Below the pieces are notes generated by a model. That model ran no database searches, was not told the DNA's origin, and worked only from the letters and a program-made list of their open reading frames with translations. Shown here piece by piece: positions 1 to 5,706 of a stretch of DNA of 13,475 nt (the first letter of the stretch is position 1; every line of letters begins with the position of its first letter). This DNA comes from Oscillospiraceae bacterium (lineage in GTDB: Bacteria > Bacillota > Clostridia > Oscillospirales > Oscillospiraceae): positions 1 to 13,475 of the forward strand of contig JAFTGG010000188.1 in the NCBI GenBank assembly GCA_017458025.1. The letters are read 5' to 3'. The translations under genes were made by a program, and so were the position numbers.

Positions 1-936
1 AACGGGATCGGAGAAAATATCCGCCGTATAGACGCCCCATAGGAGCGTGTCGCCGTTCAGGAGATCATCGTACAGCGCCCGCGCCTCAGGGGAGAGCGCG
101 CCGGCATCGAGGTCGGGGGAGTAGTCGGCGTCGTAGTGCCCGACGCCGGTGGGGTCGTAGGCGCGCAAGCGCAGATTGAGGCTGTCCCGGAGCCAGCCAT
201 ACGCCGCGTCGCCGTCGCTGCAGCGGACGGCAATGCGCAAATACTCGCGGCTGCCGGTGTAAACGAAAGCGTAGAGGTAGGCGTCGTATGCCGCGTCGCC
301 GGCTTCGAGCAGCGTGGCGCGGAGAAGCTCCGCCTTGTTGCTCCCAACCTCGTGCAGATCGAGCCGGACGCGGTTGTTCGCCTGCCAATCCGCGCTCTCC
401 AAAAAGCGCAGCTCATAGTGGTTGACGTAGTCCCGAACGCCGCTGCTGTGCAGAAACGGGAAGAAGGTCGAAAGCTCAAAGCGTATCACGTCCTTCATGC
501 CCGCGTAGGTGGCGCGTTCGCGGGAGATCACCGCGTCCCAGCCTTCGCCATAGGCGCGGGTAAACAGCGGCGAGAGCGAGAAGTCGAACGCGGTACCGGC
601 GGGGAAGTCCATCTGATACCCGTCGAGGTAGTTGACGAGGCGGGTCGTTCCGGCGGTTTCGATCACGCGCTTGTTGTCCGCGCCGCGAACATATTTACCG
701 CCGGCGCTTGCCTTACCGTCCACATAAAGCGTCGGAAAGGCATTTTCCGTCGCATCAAAGCCGCTGTTTTCCAACCTCTCATTCACCGGCGACAGGCGCA
801 GCACGTCGTACTTGAGCGCGCGCCGCACGGGCAGGATATACGGGTTTTGCGACGAGAAGAACTCCCACACGCAGGCGGCGACGAGCAAGAGGACGACCGG
901 CAATATTTTGCGCCACGCGGGCTTTTTCTTTTTCAT
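1..936 (-). CDS. Secreted or membrane-anchored protein, N-terminal 312 codons (cut by window edge)
   Basis: The frame runs open from an ATG at 936 to the window edge, so the C-terminus is missing. The start is supported by GGAGG nine bases upstream. The N-terminus has a KKKK cluster, a hydrophobic stretch at about residues 11-22, and a lipobox-like V-A-A-C at 19-22. Either a lipoprotein signal or a signal anchor fits, because the residues after Cys22 are still hydrophobic. The rest looks extracellular: rich in Tyr, Asp and Trp, with no further membrane segment. I do not recognise the family. The last visible residues (LLWGVYTADIF) resemble the opening of GH26-like domains in gut Firmicutes, which is only a guess. 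The gene has its own promoter and is separated from trxA by two terminators. Confidence 0.75.
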   Translation of the reverse strand, partial: MKKKKPAWRKILPVVLLLVAACVWEFFSSQNPYILPVRRALKYDVLRLSPVNERLENSGFDATENAFPTLYVDGKASAGGKYVRGADNKRVIETAGTTRLVNYLDGYQMDFPAGTAFDFSLSPLFTRAYGEGWDAVISRERATYAGMKDVIRFELSTFFPFLHSSGVRDYVNHYELRFLESADWQANNRVRLDLHEVGSNKAELLRATLLEAGDAAYDAYLYAFVYTGSREYLRIAVRCSDGDAAYGWLRDSLNLRLRAYDPTGVGHYDADYSPDLDAGALSPEARALYDDLLNGDTLLWGVYTADIFSDPV

Positions 937-967
937 GGGGGGATACCTCCGAGAGACGAACCAGGTC

Positions 968-996
968 ATTATAGAGGAAAAAGCGTCGTTTTGCAA
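968..996 (-). promoter_or_regulatory. Promoter of the 1-936 gene
   Basis: On the minus strand TTGCAA (996-991), a 17-base spacer and a perfect TATAAT (973-968) lie about 30 bases upstream of the ATG. The -35 box begins right after the T-run of the preceding terminator, so the gene looks like an independent transcription unit. Confidence 0.75.
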
Positions 997-997
997 G

Positions 998-1021
998 AAA
1001 AAAGGACGCCCTCGGGCGTCC
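998..1021 (-). terminator. Second of two tandem intrinsic terminators after trxA
   Basis: Minus strand: GGACGCC, loop CGAG, GGCGTCC, then six T. This is a canonical Rho-independent terminator. It sits directly after the first terminator and directly before the -35 box of the downstream gene. Confidence 0.8.
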
Positions 1022-1054
1022 CGACAAAAAAGCGGCGAAGCCGCTTTTTTGTCG
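1022..1054 (-). terminator. First terminator after trxA (symmetric, can work both ways)
   Basis: GCGGC, three-base loop, GCCGC, flanked by A6 and T6, extends to a perfect 15-bp inverted repeat. It begins one base after the trxA stop codon. A-run and T-run symmetry means it could also stop plus-strand transcription. Confidence 0.85.
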
Positions 1055-1055
1055 A

Positions 1056-1373
1056 TCACATATTCGCTTCGATGACCTTGGTGAACTCCTGCGGCGGCAT
1101 GACGCCGATCTTCTTGTCGATCTCCTTGCCGTCCTTGAAGAACATCACGGTCGGAATGGACATGATGCCGTAGCGCTGGGCGAGATCCGGCTCGTCGTCC
1201 ACATTGATCTTGCCGACGACCGCCTTGCCCTCGAAATCAATCGCGAGCTGTTCGATCACGGGGCCGAGCATCTTGCAAGGTCCGCACCAATCCGCCCAGA
1301 AGTCCGCGACCAGAAGGCCGGGCTGCGCCAGCGCCTCGTCAAAGCTCTTTTCGTCAAAATGCTGCAGTGCCAT
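1056..1373 (-). CDS. trxA: Thioredoxin
   Basis: A 105-aa protein of the usual thioredoxin length. It reduces protein disulfides in the cytoplasm and is itself recharged by thioredoxin reductase. The active site WCGPC is at residues 29-33, preceded by the typical VADFWAD strand. Asp24 matches the buried acidic residue of the family, and the cis-proline is Pro74 in SIPT. ATG at 1373 has AGGAG at a good distance. It lies 24 bases downstream of the trxB-like gene on the same strand, with no terminator or promoter between them. The two should be co-transcribed from the promoter at 2284-2312, with transcription ending at the two terminators below. No missing residues were seen. Confidence 0.97.
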   Translation of the reverse strand: MALQHFDEKSFDEALAQPGLLVADFWADWCGPCKMLGPVIEQLAIDFEGKAVVGKINVDDEPDLAQRYGIMSIPTVMFFKDGKEIDKKIGVMPPQEFTKVIEANM

Positions 1374-1397
1374 AGTTGATTCTCCTTTGCGTATATA

Positions 1398-2249
1398 TTA
1401 TTTGTCTTGCTTGTCCAGATATTCGCACGCGGACAGTCCCGCGATGTGCCCCTCGCCGACCGCTTTCGCGACCTGCAGCGGCGCGCCGGTACAGTCGCCG
1501 CAGGCGAACACGCCCTCGACGTTCGTCTTCATCGCGCGGTCGACCTTGATATAGCCGCCCTCGGTCTCCAGCGTCGGCAGCAGATCCGTCGGCGCGAGCG
1601 ACGCGCGCAGCACGAACACGCCCGCGCAGGGCACCTCCGTGCCGTCGAGCGACACGCCCGTCACCGCCTGCTCGCCCTTAATCTCCAGCTTGCCCGCCTG
1701 GACGAACGGAATATCGGCGTCCAGCGTATCGGGCTTTTTCGGTGCGGTGTAGGTCACATGGCAGCCGATGCTCTTGAGGTACTTCGCCTCCTCCGGCGCG
1801 TCGGGCGTTCTGCCCGCGACTACCACGTCCTTGCCGCGATACAGCATGCCGTCGCAGGTGGCGCAGTAGCTGACGCCCTTGCCGAGAAATTCCTGCTCGC
1901 CTGGGAACTTCGTCTGCCGCACGACGCCCGGGGACATGACGAGCGCGCCGCCCTGATACATGTCCGCGCCGACGGTGACGGTGAAGCCGTCCCACGCCAT
2001 CAGCGAGATCGCGCGTCCGACGACGAACTCCACGCCCGCGCCCTCGGCGTGCTTCTGGAACGTTTCGAGCAGCTCGTAGCCCGTGCGGGCGGGCAGGCCG
2101 AGGTAGTTGTCGATTTTCTCCGCTTTCGCCAGCGGACTGTCCTGCCAGCGGTTGCCGATGACGAGCGCGGTCTTGCCGCGGCCGCGCGCCGCGACCGCCG
2201 CCGCCAGCCCCGCCGGACCGCTGCCGAGGACAATGAGGTCGTATTTTAT
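1398..2249 (-). CDS. trxB: Thioredoxin reductase-like flavoprotein, probably pyridine-nucleotide independent, ATA start
   Basis: A 283-aa flavoprotein that should reduce the adjacent thioredoxin. The FAD-binding GSGPAG is at residues 9-14, the redox pair is CATC (129-132, in YCATCDG), and the C-terminal FAD motif GVFACGDC is present. Where NADPH-type TrxB has GGGDSA and an HRR arginine pair, this protein has AGRTPDAPEEA and TAPKKPD. That loss matches the known ferredoxin-dependent clostridial (FFTR) or DTR-type enzymes, so ferredoxin is the inferred donor. Start: GGAGG, eight bases, then ATA AAA TAC GAC (M-K-Y-D-L). An in-frame stop lies just upstream. The first in-frame ATG, GTG or TTG is codon 73, well past the FAD motif. 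An ATA start, or an ATG-to-ATA change, is therefore implied. Confidence 0.92.
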   Translation of the reverse strand: MKYDLIVLGSGPAGLAAAVAARGRGKTALVIGNRWQDSPLAKAEKIDNYLGLPARTGYELLETFQKHAEGAGVEFVVGRAISLMAWDGFTVTVGADMYQGGALVMSPGVVRQTKFPGEQEFLGKGVSYCATCDGMLYRGKDVVVAGRTPDAPEEAKYLKSIGCHVTYTAPKKPDTLDADIPFVQAGKLEIKGEQAVTGVSLDGTEVPCAGVFVLRASLAPTDLLPTLETEGGYIKVDRAMKTNVEGVFACGDCTGAPLQVAKAVGEGHIAGLSACEYLDKQDK

Positions 2250-2283
2250 AGAAATCGCCTCCTCAATTTTTTATGATGCCCCT

Positions 2284-2312
2284 ATTATAGCCAATGATTC
2301 CCCCCGTGACAA
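2284..2312 (-). promoter_or_regulatory. Promoter of the trxB-trxA operon
   Basis: Minus strand: TTGTCA (2312-2307), 17-base spacer, TATAAT (2289-2284), about 35 bases upstream of the trxB start. It is divergent from the promoter at 2393-2421. I saw no clear operator. Confidence 0.75.
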
Positions 2313-2392
2313 GAGGCTGCGCGAAAAAAGATTGAGCTAAATTGATTTTAACGCAAAAAATATGGCGAAACTGTAAATTTTGCGCATTTGGC

Positions 2393-2421
2393 TTTACGCG
2401 CATGGGGAAAACGGCTATAAT
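2393..2421 (+). promoter_or_regulatory. Promoter of the small Zn-ribbon membrane protein
   Basis: TTTACG (2393-2398), 17-base spacer, perfect TATAAT (2416-2421). It lies 26 bases upstream of the ATG at 2448, with AAGGAG between. Confidence 0.7.
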
Positions 2422-2447
2422 CGGGACGGAGAAAAGGAGAGTGCGCT

Positions 2448-2867
2448 ATGAATTTCCTCTACCGCGTCCGCAATGCGGCGGCGCGTTTCATGTACGGGCG
2501 CAACGGCGCCGACCAGCTTACGTGGGCGCTGCTGGCGCTGTATTTTCTGTTGAGCGTTGCGGCCGGCTTTGTGCCGGTACGAGCCGCGCGCGCCGTGATC
2601 CGGCTGTTCGCCGCGGCGCTGGCGGTGCTGGCGCTGCTGCGCGTCTTTTCGCGCGATCTGGAGAAGCGTCGCGCGGAGAACGCGAAGTTCCTTTATTGGT
2701 GGGGCCCGAAGCGCACGTTCCTGCGCGATTGGCGCTACCGCCGCGCGGACAAGGCGCACAAGTACGTCAAGTGCGCTTGCGGCGCGTGGTGCCGCGTCCC
2801 GCGCGGCGTCGGCAAGGTGGAGCTGAGGTGTCCAAAATGCGGAGAGAAGACGATTGTGAAAACATGA
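2448..2867 (+). CDS. Small membrane protein with C-terminal Zn ribbon
   Basis: 139 aa, no named family recognised. Two hydrophobic segments at about residues 25-43 and 47-66 form a probable membrane hairpin. A strongly basic linker follows (RDLEKRR, KRTFLRDWRYRR), then a cytoplasmic Zn-ribbon-like tail: Cys109-x-Cys111 and Cys115, followed by Cys128-x2-Cys131. The ATG at 2448 has AAGGAG eight bases upstream. The gene is monocistronic, with its own TATAAT promoter and its own terminator 14 bases after the stop. A membrane-tethered metal- or nucleic-acid-binding role is possible, but that is inference from layout only. Similar short proteins occur in clostridial genomes as hypotheticals. Confidence 0.85.
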   Translation: MNFLYRVRNAAARFMYGRNGADQLTWALLALYFLLSVAAGFVPVRAARAVIRLFAAALAVLALLRVFSRDLEKRRAENAKFLYWWGPKRTFLRDWRYRRADKAHKYVKCACGAWCRVPRGVGKVELRCPKCGEKTIVKT

Positions 2868-2880
2868 GGAACGCCCCTGA

Positions 2881-2906
2881 AAGGCCGCTGTACGGCGGCC
2901 TTTTTT
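2881..2906 (+). terminator. Intrinsic terminator after the Zn-ribbon gene
   Basis: AAGGCCGC, loop TGTACG, GCGGCCTT, then six T in total: a GC-rich stem directly followed by a U-run. Confidence 0.88.
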
Positions 2907-3039
2907 GCACCCGCTATGCAGGCTCCTGTTGCACTTAGGGCCCGCGCGCGGAGGATCTGGGGCGGGGACGCTTCTCCCGATGAACATGATTGACGCCGTC
3001 GCAAAGCGGCGGCGCCAATCATATTCGGCGTTTATTTAG
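2907..3039. other. Gene-free stretch with one long hairpin (2986-3022)
   Basis: No open frame here looks real. The only structure is ATGATTG (2986-2992) pairing with CAATCAT (3016-3022) around an inner CGCCG/CGGCG stem and an AAA loop. There is no U-run on either strand, so it is not a standard terminator. It sits just outside repeat copy A and may mark the left edge of the accessory island. Confidence 0.4.
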
Positions 3040-3163
3040 GGCAATACCGCACAATTCATGACACGCATCTTGCTTGCATAAATGTTCGACCTATCGGAAT
3101 TTTGTGCCATCTGTCGAAATTTCCGGCTGCGCAATCCGCGCGCCGGAGTGATGCGGTATTGCC
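3040..3163 (-). repeat. Terminal-inverted-repeat element, copy A (inverted relative to B and C)
   Basis: 124 bp bounded by GGCAATACCGCA and TGCGGTATTGCC, a perfect 12-bp terminal inverted repeat. Read on the minus strand, its interior matches copies B and C. Shared blocks are GATTGCGCAGCC after the left end, and CATTTATGCAAGCAAG followed by GTCATGAATTG before the right end. It also shares GATGGCACAAAATTCCG with copy C. It has no coding capacity, so it fits a MITE-like non-autonomous element. The stop codon of the cystatin-like gene lies eight bases beyond its edge. Confidence 0.85.
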
Positions 3164-3170
3164 TTGGCTG

Positions 3171-3452
3171 CTACTGGATCGCGGGATAGTTTTTGACAAT
3201 GCTGCAAACGCCGGCCGGGTCTCTGTTGACAATCACGACGTTCAGCGTCGCTTCCGAATTAGGCGCCACCACGCTCTTCCAGCACAGGAAGGCGTAGTTC
3301 ACTCCCGACACGACTTGAGAACCTAAAAAGAGAACAGGAGTAATGTTGACACCGACTTGCTTTGACAGCGCCTCTGTCAACACCTCCAACGCGTTGCGCG
3401 GCATCAAGCCCTCCGCATAGGTCCAGCCGCCGAGTTTGCTTTGTTCGCTCAT
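3171..3452 (-). CDS. Small stefin/cystatin-like protein
   Basis: 93 aa with no signal peptide, so cytoplasmic if translated as read. Features recall the cystatin fold: a Gly-Gly near the N-terminus (LGGW, residues 7-10), a helix-forming stretch at about 19-32, and QVVSGVNY at 46-53. The last matches the QVVAG-xNY hairpin that eukaryotic stefins push into papain-type proteases. A strand pattern (ATLNVVIVNR) follows. Similar cystatin-like domains occur in gut Firmicutes proteins. Protease inhibition is inference; a structural or binding role is equally open. The ATG at 3452 has AAAGGAG nine bases upstream. Its promoter at 3512-3540 resembles that of the MBL-fold gene. It lies inside the repeat-bounded island. 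Confidence 0.75.
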   Translation of the reverse strand: MSEQSKLGGWTYAEGLMPRNALEVLTEALSKQVGVNITPVLFLGSQVVSGVNYAFLCWKSVVAPNSEATLNVVIVNRDPAGVCSIVKNYPAIQ

Positions 3453-3477
3453 CGAGAAACTCCTTTCAAAACATATT

Positions 3478-3506
3478 TAGATGCGTCAGAGAATACTTCG
3501 CATCTA
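3478..3506 (-). promoter_or_regulatory. Inverted repeat at the predicted 5' end of the cystatin-like mRNA
   Basis: TAGATGCG (3478-3485) and CGCATCTA (3499-3506) are perfect 8-bp arms around 13 bases. The repeat starts within a few bases of the predicted transcription start, so it would form a 5'-terminal mRNA hairpin or act as an operator. Confidence 0.45.
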
Positions 3507-3511
3507 TAAAT

Positions 3512-3540
3512 ATTTAAACAACCGACGAACGATTTTGCAA
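3512..3540 (-). promoter_or_regulatory. Extended -10 promoter of the cystatin-like gene
   Basis: Minus strand: TTGCAA (3540-3535), 17-base spacer ending in TGT, then TTAAAT (3517-3512), an extended -10 layout. The flanking bases TTGCAAAATC and TGTTTAAA are repeated at the same spacing upstream of the MBL-fold gene. Confidence 0.6.
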
Positions 3541-3724
3541 CCTGCGGGAGGGAAATAGCGCAACCGTCCCTGCAGAGCGTCAAATACCCGTATGTCTATG
3601 TGGCTGGCGTCTACCTGTGAAAACGCCGCTATTTGAGAGTCTCCCTCGGAGCGCAGAACGATGCTTCCCTTGCCGGTTAGCTTCATTCACAGAGTTTGCA
3701 AACCAATTTACTCAGAAAACGTGA
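3541..3724. other. Stretch without a convincing gene
   Basis: Between the cystatin promoter and the plus-strand remnant I see no supported gene. A 60-codon minus-strand frame (3504-3686) has no ribosome site, and its 3' end coincides with the cystatin promoter. The sequence may be decayed cargo of the island. Confidence 0.35.
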
Positions 3725-3799
3725 CATTACCGGCTGAGTCTCAGCGAGGACATGCTGCGGCTGTTCGTTATCAACGATTACATGGGACCGTATAAGTAA
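3725..3799 (+). pseudogene. 3' remnant of a plus-strand gene
   Basis: An open stretch of 24 codons ends in TAA at 3797-3799 and is cut upstream by an in-frame TGA. The tail LSEDMLRLFVINDYMGPYK has a normal protein-like composition. A perfect terminator begins at the stop codon, as expected at a genuine gene end. No start codon with a ribosome site is available, so this looks like a truncated or frame-shifted gene end. I do not recognise the parent protein. Confidence 0.4.
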
Positions 3800-3830
3800 A
3801 AAACGGAGGGCTTAATGTCCCTCCGTTTTT
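3799..3830. terminator. Strong bidirectional terminator inside the island
   Basis: AAAAACGGAGGG (3799-3810), 8-base loop, CCCTCCGTTTTT (3819-3830): a perfect 12-bp stem with A-run and T-run ends. It would stop the remnant's transcript on the plus strand. On the minus strand it could stop read-through from the MBL-fold gene through repeat B. Confidence 0.85.
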
Positions 3831-3832
3831 AG

Positions 3833-3940
3833 GGCAATACCGCATCATTCTGGAGCGCAGATTGCGCAGCCAGGAATTTTGGAACATATAGCGAACATTT
3901 ATGCAGGCAAGTTGCGTGCCATGAATTGAGCGGTATTGCC
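3833..3940 (+). repeat. Terminal-inverted-repeat element, copy B
   Basis: 108 bp, bounded by GGCAATACCGCA and AGCGGTATTGCC, so one mismatch in the 12-bp ends. The interior has the shared blocks AGATTGCGCAGCC, ACATTTATGCA and GCCATGAATTG. It is the shortest copy and lacks the middle part present in copy C. TA precedes the left GGG and follows the right GCCT, a possible TA target duplication seen only in this copy. It lies nine bases from the stop of the MBL-fold gene. Confidence 0.85.
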
Positions 3941-3949
3941 TTAGTACAC

Positions 3950-5170
3950 CTATGTATTTATAAAAAGGGTATATGAAAAATCATGGCGTTCATTCACGAA
4001 ATTAATTCTTGTGCGGAAAGGCCAATCGCCGGGAGACGCATTTTTTAAGGTCTCGATGTTCGGATGTCCGTAGGAATTGCTCAAACCATAACTGACTACT
4101 GCATTGAACGGCTCCAACGCAGATTTCCATTTTGCAGTTACCGGCGTACCTCCGTGATGCGGAACCGAAATAACATATAGATCGTGGTTAGGAAACATTT
4201 GATTTTTTACTTTTTGCCACTCTTTCAAAGAGTCGATTTGTGTATCCCCAGTGAGGAGTGTCGCATTAAATTGCTCGTAGTCCAACCAATCAAAACAGTG
4301 ATGGCAATAGTATGTATCGCATAAATTTACATGGAATGGAAAGAACCACGAGCTGGATGGATTGTCTGGATAGTGCGCCAGCAGAACGGAACTCTCGTTT
4401 TGCGTGAGGATATCTCCGCACCTTGCTTTTATTTTGCTAATAAAGGATTTGTCGGCAAACGTTTTTGAGAGTCCTTGTGACGCAACATGTTTCCTTAATT
4501 CTTCAATTGCATCTTCACATTCTTCTGTGGAAATTTTGCCCTGTTTTGGCATGAAAACAACAAAATCCCATATGTGCTTATCTTGTATGCGGATAGCTTG
4601 CTCATATGAAATATACCGAATTTCAGGAGGATTCCCGGCATGCGTACCATTTATATCAATGGTCTCCTCATTACCGTAAACAAATCGTTCTTCAGATTCG
4701 TTAGATTTTTCAGAAAGCGAATCTCTGGGGGCTCCGGGAGGATATCCCATTACGAGTATCCGTTCCACACCAAAACGGTTAATAAGCCACTCCACCGGTT
4801 GTGCATAGAATTCGAGCAAAGAATAATCTTCTTCGTCAAGCGCCAACATGCTAAGATACCGTTCTGTTACGCAAAGGTATGGCAAAACAACTGTTTTCAC
4901 CCGTACATTTTTTAAGAGCGAGGGTAACCCGTTGATATGATCAGCATGCAGATGCGAGAGAACCAACAAGTCAAGCACTTTTCGCTTTGTGCCTTTTTCG
5001 GTAGGGAGAAGAGAACGGAATTCCGAAATGCTTTGCCGAAGTTTTTCTCTCGGAGATAATGTTCCGCAGTCATACACGACGGAAATCGGCTTGCCCTTGT
5101 ACCTTAATTGCATTGTATAGAACAAACCCTGCCCAATTGGATAAAAACAGCACTCTGCTCGTATGTCCAA
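3950..5170 (-). CDS. ComEC/Rec2-type metallo-beta-lactamase-fold hydrolase
   Basis: About 406 aa with no signal peptide, predicted cytoplasmic. From the TTG start, the metal site is SHLHADH with His73, His75, Asp77 and His78. The later LLTGDTQ supplies the bridging Asp, and VPHHGG supplies a further His, as in the extracellular ComEC domain and related soluble MBL-fold proteins. The N-terminal PIGQGLFY resembles the DVGQG motif of that group. About 200 residues lie between the metal motifs, longer than a minimal MBL fold. Substrate unknown; nuclease or phosphodiesterase activity is the family-based guess. Start: GAGGTG then nine bases to TTG (5170). An in-frame GTG at 5182 has no ribosome site. 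Base composition is clearly AT-richer than the flanks, suggesting transfer. It lies between repeats B and C. Confidence 0.88.
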   Translation of the reverse strand: MDIRAECCFYPIGQGLFYTMQLRYKGKPISVVYDCGTLSPREKLRQSISEFRSLLPTEKGTKRKVLDLLVLSHLHADHINGLPSLLKNVRVKTVVLPYLCVTERYLSMLALDEEDYSLLEFYAQPVEWLINRFGVERILVMGYPPGAPRDSLSEKSNESEERFVYGNEETIDINGTHAGNPPEIRYISYEQAIRIQDKHIWDFVVFMPKQGKISTEECEDAIEELRKHVASQGLSKTFADKSFISKIKARCGDILTQNESSVLLAHYPDNPSSSWFFPFHVNLCDTYYCHHCFDWLDYEQFNATLLTGDTQIDSLKEWQKVKNQMFPNHDLYVISVPHHGGTPVTAKWKSALEPFNAVVSYGLSNSYGHPNIETLKNASPGDWPFRTRINFVNERHDFSYTLFINT

Positions 5171-5222
5171 TATTCTCACCACCTCATTAGAATTACAAAT
5201 GGAAGCAACATAGATACCAATA

Positions 5223-5251
5223 TTTTAAACAGGTTTCAGCAGATTTTGCAA
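5223..5251 (-). promoter_or_regulatory. Promoter of the MBL-fold gene
   Basis: Minus strand: TTGCAA (5251-5246), 17 bases ending in TGT, then TTAAAA (5228-5223), or TAAAAT with an 18-base spacer. TTGCAAAATC and TGTTTAAA match the cystatin-like gene's promoter at identical spacing. Confidence 0.6.
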
Positions 5252-5283
5252 CTTTAAAAATAGGAAACCCAATAAATATTCCA

Positions 5284-5444
5284 GACAATACCGCAACATT
5301 TTTGTGCGCAGATTGCGCAGCCAAAAATTTTGGCAGATGGCACAAAATTCCGCAGGTCATGCTGGCGCATGGTCAAGAAATTTTGGGATGTATGACGAGC
5401 ATTTATGCAAGCAAGATGTGTGTCATGAATTGTGCGGTATTGCC
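5284..5444 (+). repeat. Terminal-inverted-repeat element, copy C
   Basis: 161 bp, the longest copy, with GACAATACCGCA and TGCGGTATTGCC at its ends (one mismatch). The interior carries TGCGCAGATTGCGCAGCC, an inner palindrome AATTTTG/CAAAATT, and the block CATTTATGCAAGCAAG. Its middle extends beyond what copies A and B have. It sits between the MBL-fold gene's promoter and the terminator of the tRNA operon. Confidence 0.85.
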
Positions 5445-5470
5445 TCAAGAAAGCAACTTAATCACAAATA

Positions 5471-5505
5471 AAAACCACCGTATTTTTAACAAATACGGTG
5501 GTTTT
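5471..5505 (-). terminator. Terminator of the tRNA operon
   Basis: AAAACCACCGTATTT (5471-5485) pairs perfectly with 5491-5505 around a five-base loop, with a T-rich end on the minus strand. It lies five bases downstream of tRNA-Lys. Confidence 0.85.
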
Positions 5506-5509
5506 CTTC

Positions 5510-5585
5510 TGGTGCCTCGTCGGGGATTCGAACCCCGGACACCCTGCTTAAAAGGCAGGTGCTCTGCCGACTGAGCTAACGAAGC
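5510..5585 (-). tRNA. tRNA-Lys(TTT)
   Basis: A cloverleaf is visible on the minus strand: acceptor GCTTCGT/ACGAGGC (one G-T pair), D-arm TAGCTCAGTCGGCAGAGC, anticodon loop CTTTTAA, and T-arm GGTTCGAATCC. CCA is encoded. It is the last gene of the five-tRNA operon and the one nearest the accessory island. Confidence 0.96.
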
Positions 5586-5620
5586 GTGTGTTATTAAAAA
5601 CGGGCGAGCCGTAAGGAATC

Positions 5621-5695
5621 TGGCAGGGATGGCTGGACTCGAACCAGCGAATGAGGGAGTCAAAGTCCCTTGCCTTACCGCTTGGCTACACCCCT
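5621..5695 (-). tRNA. tRNA-Gln(TTG)
   Basis: Acceptor AGGGGTG/CATCCCT, D-arm GCCAAGCGGTAAGGC, anticodon loop CTTTGAC, T-arm with GGTTCGAGTCC, encoded CCA. Fourth gene of the operon. Confidence 0.96.
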
Positions 5696-5706
5696 ATATG
5701 GGGAAA

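Noticed and set aside
136..1173. Long plus-strand frame opposite the first gene and trxA
   Set aside because: A high-GC shadow frame antisense to two well-supported genes; it has no family features.
3504..3686. 60-codon minus-strand frame upstream of the cystatin-like gene
   Set aside because: No ribosome site before its ATG, and its 3' end coincides with the better-supported promoter of the cystatin-like gene.
3950..5170. True ComEC competence protein
   Set aside because: There are no membrane segments or DNA-channel domain; only the soluble MBL-type catalytic part is present.
3040..5444. Integron-like cassette array (one gene per imperfect palindrome)
   Set aside because: The repeats lack the GTTRRRY-type core of attC sites, copy A is inverted, and no integron integrase is present.
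5254..5448. 64-codon minus-strand frame across repeat copy C
   Set aside because: It lies almost wholly inside the repeat element, has no ribosome site, and is not kept open in copies A and B.
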